From NCBI GenBank assembly GCA_040217175.1, contig JAVJNT010000001.1, positions 186,001 through 250,000 of the forward strand: a DNA stretch of 64,000 bases, in the 5' to 3' direction. Positions 33,965 through 42,523 of the stretch are shown piece by piece. Positions within the stretch are counted from its first letter, which is position 1, and the number at the start of each line of letters is the position of its first letter. The notes beneath the pieces are model-generated. The model was not told the origin of the DNA and made no database searches. It was given only the letters and a program-made list of their open reading frames with translations. This DNA is from Phycisphaerales bacterium (lineage in GTDB: Bacteria; Planctomycetota; Phycisphaerae; Phycisphaerales; UBA1924). The translations under genes were made by a program, and so were the position numbers.

Positions 33965-35514
33965 AACGTCTTGCGGATCCTCGCGGCGGGGATGCCGAGC
34001 TGGTCGCGGTACTTGGCGACGGTCCTGCGCGCGATCTCGACGCCGCGCTTCTTGAGCTCCCGCACGATCGCCTCGTCGCTGAGCGGCTTCGCCTTGTTTT
34101 CCTTGTCAACGACGTCTTGGAGCGCCGCCTTGATGGCCGCCCAGCTCACGTCGTCGCCCGCGTCGTTCTGCGTGCCGCCGGTGAAGAATCGGCGCAGCGG
34201 CACGACCCCGCGAGGCGTCTGCAGGTACTTGTCTGCCACGGCGCGCGAGACCGTCGCGACGTGGATGCCAAGCTGCTCGGCAACCTGCGTCATGGGCAGG
34301 GGGCGGAGGCTCTCGGGGCCGTAGTCGAAGAAGTCGCGCTGGGCGTCGATGACGGCGTGGATGACGCGGAGCAGCGTGTCGCGCCGCTGGCCGATGGCGT
34401 CGACGAGCCACTGGGCGTTGCTCAGGTTCTTGCGGACGAAGTCGCGGCCCTGCTTGTCGAGCTCGCGCGTGCGCACCATCTCGGAGTACTCGCGGTTGAT
34501 CCGCAGGTTCATTAGGCTGCGATCATTCAGGTACGCGACGTAGCGGTCGTTGTCCTCGTCGTACTCGACGATGGCGTCGGGGATGATCGGCTCGCTGCGA
34601 TCGGGCGCCAGCCGCTTGCCCGGCGCGAGGCTCAGGCGTCGCAGGAGCTGCACGCCCGTCTTGATCTCGTCCATCGTCAGGGTCGTGGCCTCGGCGATCT
34701 TGGGCAGACGGTTGTTCATCAGGTCGTCGAGGTGGTCCGACACGAGCCAGCGGGCGGCCTCGATGGCGTCGTCGGTCGCATCATCTTCGTTGAAGTCTGG
34801 GTCCTGCTGGACCGCGTCGAGCTGCAGCAGCAGGCACTCGCGTGCATCTCGGGCACCCACGCCCGTTGGCTCGAGCACCAGCTGGGTCTCCTCGAGCACC
34901 CATGGCAGTTGCTCCAGCAGCGCGTCGCGGCCGCCGGCGAGCTCGGCCAGCGGCTCGGGAGCCTGCGTCGCGATGTCCGCCAGCGGCGTGCGCAGGTACC
35001 CGTCCTCGTCGATGAACGAGATGACGTAGGCGCCCATGGCGCGCAGCTCGGCGTCCATCTCGGCCAGCGCCCACTGGTCGCGGAGTTGCTCGCTCACAGA
35101 GGCTTGCCGGGCCGGGGCGGCGGCCATGGCGTCCATCTTGCCATCGCGTTCGCCCGCCGAGACACGGCTGGACGAACCGGGCTCGAGGTTCTGGCGGCTC
35201 GGCCCATCGAACGCGTTGTCGGCCGCGTCGGGCTGGTCGGCCTGGAAGCTGTCGAGCCTTGCAAAGTCGTCCTGGGCATTGCCTTTGTCTTCGATCGTGA
35301 GTTCACGATCGGGGCGATCGGTCTCGTCCTTGCCCTTGGGCTTGTCGGCATGCGGCTCGATGATCTCGAGGGCCATGTTGCTCTCGAGCTCTTCCTCGAT
35401 GCGCTGCTCGAGGTCGGCCAGCGGCATCTGCAGGATCTCCATCGACTGGATGACCCTGGGCGACAGCTTCATCTGCTGCCCGAGACGCATGTGCTGGCTG
35501 GTGTCGAACCTCAC
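33961..35514 (-). CDS. rpoN: RNA polymerase sigma-54 factor
   Basis: 517 aa, GTG start. Region I begins with the Gln/Leu-rich QQMKLSPRVIQSMEILQMPLADLEQ that contacts enhancer-binding activators. Region II is acidic (residues 60-125). Core-binding and DNA-binding domains follow, with the RpoN box ARRTVAKYR at 495-503. It directs transcription from -24/-12 promoters and needs AAA+ activators. None of the usual neighbours (hpf, ptsN, lptB) is present. The start is supported by TAGACT exactly 6 bases upstream, with no Shine-Dalgarno. Confidence 0.96.
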   Translation of the reverse strand: MRFDTSQHMRLGQQMKLSPRVIQSMEILQMPLADLEQRIEEELESNMALEIIEPHADKPKGKDETDRPDRELTIEDKGNAQDDFARLDSFQADQPDAADNAFDGPSRQNLEPGSSSRVSAGERDGKMDAMAAAPARQASVSEQLRDQWALAEMDAELRAMGAYVISFIDEDGYLRTPLADIATQAPEPLAELAGGRDALLEQLPWVLEETQLVLEPTGVGARDARECLLLQLDAVQQDPDFNEDDATDDAIEAARWLVSDHLDDLMNNRLPKIAEATTLTMDEIKTGVQLLRRLSLAPGKRLAPDRSEPIIPDAIVEYDEDNDRYVAYLNDRSLMNLRINREYSEMVRTRELDKQGRDFVRKNLSNAQWLVDAIGQRRDTLLRVIHAVIDAQRDFFDYGPESLRPLPMTQVAEQLGIHVATVSRAVADKYLQTPRGVVPLRRFFTGGTQNDAGDDVSWAAIKAALQDVVDKENKAKPLSDEAIVRELKKRGVEIARRTVAKYRDQLGIPAARIRKTF

Positions 35515-35520
35515 GCGGCG

Positions 35521-35526
35521 AGTCTA
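35521..35526 (-). promoter_or_regulatory. -10 element (TAGACT) of the rpoN leaderless promoter
   Basis: Minus strand TAGACT, CGCCGC, then the GTG at 35514, placing the predicted transcript start on the first base of the start codon. The surrounding 18 bases are identical to those before the thioesterase at 56337. Confidence 0.55.
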
Positions 35527-35564
35527 GCGCAGCAGCGGGCCAGCGGTGACGGCCCGGCCGGGGT

Positions 35565-36437
35565 TCACGGCTTGCGAGCGGCGATGTCCAGGCTCGTCAC
35601 GTATTCGCTGACCCTCGTTCCCTGGGGAAGCGCGGCGATGATCTTCTTGTACAGTGGGTCTTGCCAGGTCGTCATCGCGTCGACGTACTCGGGCTTGCTA
35701 GTCAGTTCGATGTCGCCCAGGCCAGCGGCTTCCATGTCGGCGCGGATGGTGTCGATCAGGTCCGCACCGGCGATGCAGCCGACCAACGCCTCCAGATCGG
35801 CGACGACCGCTTCGGGTAGCGGCTTGATGAGCGCCAGGTCGCTGACGGCCACCCGACCGCCCGGCCTGAGCACGCGGGCGACCTCGCGCCAGACCTGCGC
35901 CTTGTCGACCGAGAGGTTGATCACGCAGTTGCTCAGCACGACGTCGACGCTCGAGTCGGCGATCGGCAGGTGCTCGATCTCGCCCAGGCGAAACTCGACG
36001 TTGCGTAGGCCACTCTGACGCTCGTAGCTCTCGACGTTCCGGCGGGCCTTGGCGAGCATGTCGGGCGTCATGTCGACGCCGATGACAAGGCCGGTCTCGC
36101 CGACGCGCGGGCCCGCGAGGATGCAGTCCATGCCGCCGCCGCTGCCGAGGTCTAGTACCGTCTCGCCCGGCTGGAGTGCGGCGATGGCGGTGGGGTTGCC
36201 GCAGGAGAGGCCCATGTTGGCGCCCTCGGGCAGTGAGGAGAGGTCGGCCTGCGCATACCCCACGGCGCCGGCGACCTGATCGACCGTCAGTGTCGTTGGA
36301 CCGCAGCAGCCGCCGCCCCCGCAGCACGAGCCCTGGGCTTCGTTCGGCTGCACGCCCGACCACTGGCCGTCTTGGGCGATCTTGGTGTACCCCTCCAGCA
36401 CGCGCTCGCGGGCGGCGTTGGGATCGGTCGTGGTCAT
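35565..36437 (-). CDS. arsM: arsenite S-adenosylmethionine methyltransferase
   Basis: 290 aa. SAM-binding motif [12 protein letters not shown] (residues 94-105). Cysteines characteristic of ArsM are C79 ([10 protein letters not shown]), C171 (SNCVINLS) and C221 (VGCIAGAD), suitable for As(III) binding. An extra Cys-rich stretch CCGGGGCC sits at 38-45, as in many bacterial ArsM. It methylates arsenite to methylated species in the cytoplasm. Last gene of the ars operon: the ATG overlaps the acr3 stop (ATGA), so translation is coupled. Confidence 0.94.
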   Translation of the reverse strand: MTTTDPNAARERVLEGYTKIAQDGQWSGVQPNEAQGSCCGGGGCCGPTTLTVDQVAGAVGYAQADLSSLPEGANMGLSCGNPTAIAALQPGETVLDLGSGGGMDCILAGPRVGETGLVIGVDMTPDMLAKARRNVESYERQSGLRNVEFRLGEIEHLPIADSSVDVVLSNCVINLSVDKAQVWREVARVLRPGGRVAVSDLALIKPLPEAVVADLEALVGCIAGADLIDTIRADMEAAGLGDIELTSKPEYVDAMTTWQDPLYKKIIAALPQGTRVSEYVTSLDIAARKP

Positions 36438-37530
36438 GGCGTGTCTCCTTGCGGTTCGGTGTCGGAGTTTGAGTTGGGATACAGGCGTCGCCCGAGCCAG
36501 AGCGAGACCGAGACGAGGCCGATGAGGACCGGCACCTCGACCAGCGGGCCCACGACGGTGGCGAACGCCACGCCCGAACCCAGGCCGAAGACGGCGATCG
36601 CGACGGCGATGGCCAGCTCGAAGTTGTTGCCGCTGGCGGTGAACGCGAGCGTCGCGGCCCGCGGGTAGTCGGCCCCGACCTTCCGGGCCATCAGGAAGCT
36701 CACGAGGAACATCACTACGAAGTAGATCGCCAGCGGCACGGCGATGCGGACGATGTCCAGCGGCAGCTCGACCAGGCGCTGGCCCTGGAGCGAGAACATC
36801 AGCACGATGGTGGCCAGCAGCGCGACGAGCGTGACCGGCGCGATGCGGGGGATGAACACGCCGCTATACCACGCCTCGCCCTTGATCGGCCGCAGCACGA
36901 ACCGCGTGAGCATGCCCGCGAAGAACGGGATGCCCAGGTAGATCAGCACGCTCTGGAACACCTCGGCCATCGAGACGTCGACGACGTTGCCCTCGAGCCC
37001 CAGCAATGGGGGCAGGAACGTGATGAACACCCACGCATAGACGCCGAAGAACAGCACCTGGAAGATGCTGTTGAAGGCCACCAGGCCCGCCGCGTAGTCG
37101 CTGCTGCCGCGGGCCAGGTCGTTCCACACGAGCACCATGGCGATGCAGCGCGCCAGCCCGACGAGGATCAGCCCGGTCATGTACTCAGGCTGGTCTCGCA
37201 GGAAGACGACCGCCAGCACGAACATCAGCAGCGGACCGACGACCCAGTTCTGGACGAGCGAGAGCGCGAGGATCTTCCAGTCCTTGAAGACCTCGGGCAG
37301 CTTCTCGTAGCGGACCTTGGCCAGCGGCGGGTACATCATCAGGATGAGCCCGATGGCGATGGGGATGTTGGTCGTGCCCACCGTCATGGCGTCGAGCGCC
37401 TCGGGCACGCCGCCGGCATAGCGACCGATGAGCACGCCCGCCGCCATGGCTAGGAAGATCCACAGCGTCAGGAAGCGGTCGAGCACGCCCAGACGCGTGC
37501 GGGGCGCGGCGGTACATGGGGCCTCGGCCA

Positions 37531-37531
<1 letters not shown>
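36434..37531 (-). CDS. acr3: arsenite efflux permease, ACR3 family
   Basis: 365 aa. The start is GTG at 37531, which overlaps the arsC stop (TAGTG); the hydrophobic protein begins at once ([22 protein letters not shown]). About ten transmembrane helices are seen. The conserved family motifs [19 protein letters not shown] (catalytic Cys), [15 protein letters not shown] and [15 protein letters not shown] are intact. It exports arsenite driven by the proton gradient, completing the arsR-arsC-acr3-arsM pathway. Confidence 0.95.
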
Positions 37532-37983
<452 letters not shown>

Positions 37984-37984
37984 G

Positions 37985-38380
37985 TCAGACCTCCTCGCAG
38001 CAATCGCTGCCGCAGCACGCGGCGGGGGTGGGGGCGCACTCATCGATGGCATCGGCCAGGGCCCGGAACGTCTCGCCCAGGTAGGCACACCGGGGCGTGT
38101 ACCACACCGTGCGGCCCTCCTTGCGAGCCTCCAGCACGCCCGCGCGCGCGAGCAACGACAGGTGCCGGGCGACGACCGAGAAGTCCACGTCGCAGCACTC
38201 GGCCACCTCGCTTACCGAGCAGCCGCGGCGGCACTTGAGCAGGCAACGCAGCAGCAGGACACGCGTCGGGTCGGCCAGCGCCTTGAACAGTTCGGGATCG
38301 AGCAGGCCATCGACGGCCGCCCGGCGGCGGGCGGCCTGCCGCGGCGAGGCCGGACTTGGTTTGTGGGATAGTGACGCCAT
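37985..38380 (-). CDS. arsR: arsenic-responsive transcriptional repressor ArsR
   Basis: 131 aa winged helix-turn-helix ArsR/SmtB protein. DNA-binding region: VSEVAECCDVDFSVVARHLSLLARAGVLEARKEGR. An adjacent cysteine pair (C62, C63) at the start of the recognition helix and a C-terminal cluster (CCGSDCC, residues 122-128) are candidate As(III) ligands; classical E. coli ArsR uses a CVCDL motif instead. First gene of the operon. Its ATG coincides with the predicted transcript start (TATATT 6 bases upstream), so it is probably leaderless and autoregulated. Confidence 0.93.
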   Translation of the reverse strand: MASLSHKPSPASPRQAARRRAAVDGLLDPELFKALADPTRVLLLRCLLKCRRGCSVSEVAECCDVDFSVVARHLSLLARAGVLEARKEGRTVWYTPRCAYLGETFRALADAIDECAPTPAACCGSDCCEEV

Positions 38381-38386
38381 GATGCA

Positions 38387-38414
38387 AATATAGCGCCCTG
38401 GCGACGAGCGTCAA
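38387..38414 (-). promoter_or_regulatory. ars operon promoter (leaderless)
   Basis: Minus strand: -35 TTGACG (38409-38414), 16-base spacer, -10 TATATT (38387-38392), then 6 bases to the ATG at 38380. It is the only promoter in the window with good matches in both hexamers. Confidence 0.7.
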
Positions 38415-38422
38415 GCAGACGC
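38408..38422. promoter_or_regulatory. inverted repeat overlapping the ars -35, candidate ArsR operator
   Basis: GCGTC-AAGCA-GACGC, a 5+5 inverted repeat over the -35 hexamer. The position is right for an autorepressor, but the arms are short. Confidence 0.4.
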
Positions 38423-38442
38423 AAGAACCCACGTGGATTGAC

Positions 38443-40452
38443 CTAGTGGTTGCCGTCGGTCACGCGCAGCACTTCCTGGACGGTCGACAGGCCCTGGCGG
38501 ACCTTGTTCATGCCGTCCATGCGGAGCGAGACCATGCCCCGCTCCAGGCACATGCGCCGGAACTCGCTGACGTTTGGATTGCCCGCGACGACGTCGCGAA
38601 GCCGGTCGTCGACGGACAACAGCTCGTAGATGCCGACGCGGCCCGAATAGCCCGTGCCTCGGCACTTGTCGCAGCCCTTGGCCGTCCAGATCTTGTCGGT
38701 GGCCATGCCCTGCATCTCGAGGTACTCGGCCATCTCTTCGCTCGGGCGTTCCTCGGCCTTGCAGTGCTTGCACAGGCGGCGAAGCAGTCGCTGGGCCAGC
38801 ACGCCGTTGACGGCGGCGCCAACCAGGAACGGCTCGAGCCCGATGTTGACCAGTCGCGTGATGCTCGACGGCGCGTCGTTGGTGTGGAGCGTGCTCAGCA
38901 CGAGGTGGCCCGTGAGAGCCGCCTGCACCGCCGTCATGGCGGTCTCCATGTCGCGGATCTCGCCCAGCATGATGACGTCGGGGTCCTGACGCAGCAAGGA
39001 CTTGAGGGCCTTGGCGAACGTCATCCCGATCTTCTCGTGCGTCTGCGTCTGCGTGACGCCGTCGAGGTGGTACTCCACCGGGTCCTCGACGGTCGAGATG
39101 TTCATCTTGTTCTTGTCGAGCGTGCGGAGCGAGGCGTACAGCGTCGTCGTCTTACCCGACCCGGTGGGGCCGGTCACGAGCGTGATGCCGTGCGGCGCCG
39201 TGACCAGCCCACGCCAGACTTGGAGCGCATCCTCGCTGAAGCCCAGGTCCTCGAGCTGCACGTTGATGCTCTTGGTATCCAGGATACGCATGACGGTCTT
39301 CTCGCCATACGTGTTGGGCAGCGTCGACATACGCAGGTCGAGCTTGCGGCCCGCGACGACGCAGCGGATGCGGCCGTCTTGGGGGATGCGCCGCTCGGAG
39401 ATGTCCAGGTTGGCCATGATCTTCAGGCGGCTCGTGATGGCCGCCGACATCGACGCCGGCGGGTTCATCGCCTCGAAGAGCACGCCGTCGATGCGGAAGC
39501 GCACCTTGAGCTTCTTGTCGGCCGGCTCGATGTGGATGTCGCTCGCGCCGTCCTTGATGGCCTGCTGGATGATGTAGTTCACGTAGCGGATGACCGGGCT
39601 TTCGCCGGCCTTCTGCTCGAGGTCGACCTCCTGGCTGTCGCTCTTCTCGACCTGAACATCTTGCTCGTCGACCTGATCGAGGATCTCGTTGAGGTCGACG
39701 TCTTCGGGCTCTTCCTGGTGCTCGCCCATGCCGGCGACCTCGAGGGCCCCGCGGATGTCGAAGCTCGTCACCACGATGATCTTGACGCCCACGACGCCCA
39801 GCATCTCGCGGAGCTCGTCGAAGAGGAAGACGTCGTCGGGCCGCACAACGCCGATGACGGCGCGCTGGCCCTCGCTCCGCAGCGGCAGCACCAGGTGGTC
39901 GCGGCAGTAGTCGCCGCTCAGCCGCTGGAGCATCGTGCCGTCGAAGCCACCGTCGAGCCCGGCGTCGAGGTCGATCCGCTCGAAGGGCAGGCCGGCATTC
40001 TCGGCGACGCATCGCTGCACGGCGATCTCATCGGCCCCGCGTTCCAGGAGCACCTCGACCAGCCGACGTCCGGGCGTCTGCTTGACGATCGCTTGGGCCT
40101 GGGACATGTCCTCGGCGGAGACGGCGCCCTTGTCGATGAGCCGCTGGGCGAGTTCGGTGGTGTCGTATTCGTCGCCCAGCGTCTCGTGCTCGGGCGCGTA
40201 GACGTCGCTGATGGCCTTCCCGACGCGAGCATCGGGCGCTCCGCGCGGCTTCTGCTTCACCGCCGGATCGTGCTCGACGGATGAACGGCCCTTCTCGCCC
40301 TGGTGCGCCGGCATCGACGGCAGCGGACTGAACGCCTGCTCCGAATCGTCGATGCGGTGCCGAGCGGCCTTGCCCTTCTTGCCGGCCTTTCCGTCGCTCC
40401 CGCCCGCGTCGGTCAGCTCGCTGAGGATGTCGTCGATGTTGTACTTGCTCAT
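38443..40452 (-). CDS. pilB: type IV pilus / type II secretion assembly ATPase (PilB/GspE)
   Basis: 669 aa. N-terminal low-complexity basic/acidic stretch (1-90), MshEN-like domain (about 95-245), an acidic linker (EEPEDVDLNEILDQVDEQ), and the GspE ATPase domain. Walker A GPTGSGKTTTLYAS near residue 425, Asp box LRQDPDVIMLGEIRD, His box TGHLVLSTLHTNDA, and the zinc tetracysteine CKHC ... CDKC (about 563-600) are all intact. It powers pilin polymerisation from the cytoplasm. It follows pilM-N-O-P-like genes on the same strand, favouring PilB over GspE. pilC, pilT, the secretin and pilins are not in the window. Confidence 0.93.
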   Translation of the reverse strand: MSKYNIDDILSELTDAGGSDGKAGKKGKAARHRIDDSEQAFSPLPSMPAHQGEKGRSSVEHDPAVKQKPRGAPDARVGKAISDVYAPEHETLGDEYDTTELAQRLIDKGAVSAEDMSQAQAIVKQTPGRRLVEVLLERGADEIAVQRCVAENAGLPFERIDLDAGLDGGFDGTMLQRLSGDYCRDHLVLPLRSEGQRAVIGVVRPDDVFLFDELREMLGVVGVKIIVVTSFDIRGALEVAGMGEHQEEPEDVDLNEILDQVDEQDVQVEKSDSQEVDLEQKAGESPVIRYVNYIIQQAIKDGASDIHIEPADKKLKVRFRIDGVLFEAMNPPASMSAAITSRLKIMANLDISERRIPQDGRIRCVVAGRKLDLRMSTLPNTYGEKTVMRILDTKSINVQLEDLGFSEDALQVWRGLVTAPHGITLVTGPTGSGKTTTLYASLRTLDKNKMNISTVEDPVEYHLDGVTQTQTHEKIGMTFAKALKSLLRQDPDVIMLGEIRDMETAMTAVQAALTGHLVLSTLHTNDAPSSITRLVNIGLEPFLVGAAVNGVLAQRLLRRLCKHCKAEERPSEEMAEYLEMQGMATDKIWTAKGCDKCRGTGYSGRVGIYELLSVDDRLRDVVAGNPNVSEFRRMCLERGMVSLRMDGMNKVRQGLSTVQEVLRVTDGNH

Positions 40453-40477
40453 CGCAGTGGCATCCCCCGCACGCGGA

Positions 40478-41083
40478 TCAGTTGTTGCCCTTCATCTCGA
40501 CCGTGCGCATCAGCGTCTTGGCGCGGAAGGTCACCGAGCGGCCAGAGATCGACACGATCTCAAGCACGCCATCGATCTTCTCGCCGACCTGGTACACGCG
40601 GCCGTTGATCTTCGTCAGCGGCCTGGTGTCGCTGTTGAGCACCATCTCGATCTTCATCGAGCCCAGGATCTGCTCGGCCTGCACGAGCACTTGGTCGCGC
40701 TGTGGCGTTCGCTCGACGGGAAGGATCGGATCGTCAGCCTCGGGCGCTCGCTCGAGCCGGAAAGGGTTGTCGTCGATCTCTGCCAGCGGGATCTGCGGCG
40801 GCGGGCCGGACTGCGCCAGCGACTTGAGGATGCGGTCCTCGCCCTCGTAGTGCCGTGCCTGGGTTTGCTCGATCGTGTAGCGCATCTCCACGGGCTTGAG
40901 CAGCTTGGCTGGCGCGATGCCGCGGTGGTGCATCCAATAGATGACCCCGCCGGCCACCAGCAGCACGCCCGCGACGATGGCGACCTGCACGGGCAGACGC
41001 TTCTTGGCGTCCGGCGAGTACGACTCGGTGACCTTAGCGTCATCGTCCGAGTGTTCGGGCGTCATCGAGGGATCGGTATTCAT
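40478..41083 (-). CDS. PilP/GspC-like pilus assembly protein
   Basis: 201 aa. The ATG at 41083 overlaps the pilO stop (TGATG), with GAGGAGG 4 bases upstream; a GTG one codon earlier is too close to that site. Cytoplasmic charged N-terminus, one transmembrane helix (about 32-50, VQVAIVAGVLLVAGGVIYWM), then a periplasmic part ending in a small beta domain (PLTKINGRVYQVGEKIDGVLEIVSIS, VTFRAK) that resembles the homology region of PilP and GspC. Inferred to link the PilMNO platform to the secretin. Family assignment is by position and topology more than by motif. Confidence 0.65.
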   Translation of the reverse strand: MNTDPSMTPEHSDDDAKVTESYSPDAKKRLPVQVAIVAGVLLVAGGVIYWMHHRGIAPAKLLKPVEMRYTIEQTQARHYEGEDRILKSLAQSGPPPQIPLAEIDDNPFRLERAPEADDPILPVERTPQRDQVLVQAEQILGSMKIEMVLNSDTRPLTKINGRVYQVGEKIDGVLEIVSISGRSVTFRAKTLMRTVEMKGNN

Positions 41084-41619
41084 CACGCCTCCTCGTCTTG
41101 GAAGTAGATGCTCAGCGTGAACTCGGCGACCATGTGTCCGTCGACCTTGTCGGATCGACGCACCGTCATCTCGGGCAGACGCGTGATTCGATCGAGCCGC
41201 TCGAGCTCGAGCAGGAACTTGTAGAACCCGCGAAAGTCACCGGTCATCTCGATCTTCAGCGGCTGCTCCATGTAGAGAGACGCCTTGACCGGCTTCTCGG
41301 CCACGATCGCCGGCTGCTCGAGCCCCGCTTCGCCAGCGAGCTCGGAGATCTGTCGGACCACGCCCGAGAGTTCCTTGTTCGTCGGCAGCCGGGCCTCGAT
41401 GGACTCGATGCGCTCGGCGATCTGGGTCGTGGCCGCCTCGAGCGTGCCGCGACGCGCGCTCTCCTGCTGCAGCTTCTCGAGCTTGTCCCGCCGGAGCGCG
41501 ATCTCCTCGCGGGCACGCTCGATCTGCGTGTTCTGCGGCTTGAAGACGAACCAATAACTCGCCAGAGGCACCGCAAAGAGTACCAGCAAGAGCACGAATT
41601 CTCGTACGCCAAACTTCAT
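41083..41619 (-). CDS. pilO: PilO-like pilus inner-membrane platform protein
   Basis: 178 aa. ATG at 41619, one base after the pilN stop. One N-terminal transmembrane helix (VREFVLLLVLFAVPLASYWFVF), a coiled coil (about 28-75), then a ferredoxin-like domain with EMTGDFRGFYKFLLELERLDRI, the typical PilO/GspM signature. It pairs with PilN in the periplasmic platform of the type IV pilus machine. Confidence 0.85.
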   Translation of the reverse strand: MKFGVREFVLLLVLFAVPLASYWFVFKPQNTQIERAREEIALRRDKLEKLQQESARRGTLEAATTQIAERIESIEARLPTNKELSGVVRQISELAGEAGLEQPAIVAEKPVKASLYMEQPLKIEMTGDFRGFYKFLLELERLDRITRLPEMTVRRSDKVDGHMVAEFTLSIYFQDEEA

Positions 41620-41620
41620 G

Positions 41621-42496
41621 TTACTGCCCCTCTCCGCCGTCGGGCTCGATCGCCAGGGCTTCTTCGCCGCCCTCGGCCTGGGCATCGTCAGACTCGCTGT
41701 CAGGCGTGGCATCCCCGCCTGCCATGGCCTCGGGCGAGGTCAGCGGCTCGATGCCCCGCGCGTCGGCCCGCGGATCGATCTCGGCGGTGATCTCGAACTT
41801 GCGGAGCTCGCGATCCTTCATCTTCTGGCTCTCGGCGTAGTGCAGCTCGACGCGTCGCAGCAGCGGCGACAGCTTGAGGCCATCGAGGTAGTCGGCGATC
41901 TCGCTGTTGTCGGCCGTCACGCCCGTCAGCGTCAGCGTGTACTCGTACCGCGGCGGCAGGATGCTCTTGGTCTCGGCCTCGTCGGCGCTGGCGCCCGTCT
42001 TCGTGCCGCCGAGCGAACCGGCCTTGCGGCCCCGCACGCTCGTGCGCCGCTTCTTCTTGTCGTCGTCCTTAGTCGGCGCGGCATCGGCCACCCGGCGTCC
42101 CTTGAGCTCGACGGTCAGGAGCGTCATCTCGTCGGGCATGCGCGTGACGAGCTCGGCCATCAGGATGCTGCGCGGCACGGGCTCGATGAGGGCCGTCACG
42201 ATCTCAGCCTTCTGGAGCATCTGCTCCTTCTGTTCCTCGAGCTTGATGAGCAACTCGATCTCGGGCTCGGCCGCCGTGTACTGCAACGCGATCGCCTCGC
42301 GCTCCTGGTGCACCGACTTCCAGTTCCGGTTGGTCACGAAGAACGCCGCGACCACGGTGCCCATCACGGCACAGAACAAGGTGAGACCAATAATGTTGGC
42401 TCGGCCCTCGGCCTTGCGCTGGACGTAGTCCTCGGGCAGGAATCCCCCGCCCAGGGCTCCGCCCTGCTGGTTCTGATCGCTGGATGGTCCGAGCAT
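41621..42496 (-). CDS. pilN: PilN-like pilus inner-membrane platform protein
   Basis: 291 aa. ATG at 42496 with GGAGG 6 bases upstream. The N-terminus contains FLPEDYVQRKAEGRA, the PilN cytoplasmic motif that binds PilM. One transmembrane helix (about 35-55), a coiled coil, then a ferredoxin-like domain (LMAELVTRMPDEMTLLTVELKG ... LTLTGVTADNSEIADYLDGL). A Lys/Arg/Thr-rich insertion (about 145-175) and an acidic 50-residue C-terminal extension are longer than in typical PilN (about 190 aa). Confidence 0.85.
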   Translation of the reverse strand: MLGPSSDQNQQGGALGGGFLPEDYVQRKAEGRANIIGLTLFCAVMGTVVAAFFVTNRNWKSVHQEREAIALQYTAAEPEIELLIKLEEQKEQMLQKAEIVTALIEPVPRSILMAELVTRMPDEMTLLTVELKGRRVADAAPTKDDDKKKRRTSVRGRKAGSLGGTKTGASADEAETKSILPPRYEYTLTLTGVTADNSEIADYLDGLKLSPLLRRVELHYAESQKMKDRELRKFEITAEIDPRADARGIEPLTSPEAMAGGDATPDSESDDAQAEGGEEALAIEPDGGEGQ

Positions 42497-42523
42497 GACG
42501 ATCCTCCGTAGCTCCGTGCCTGT

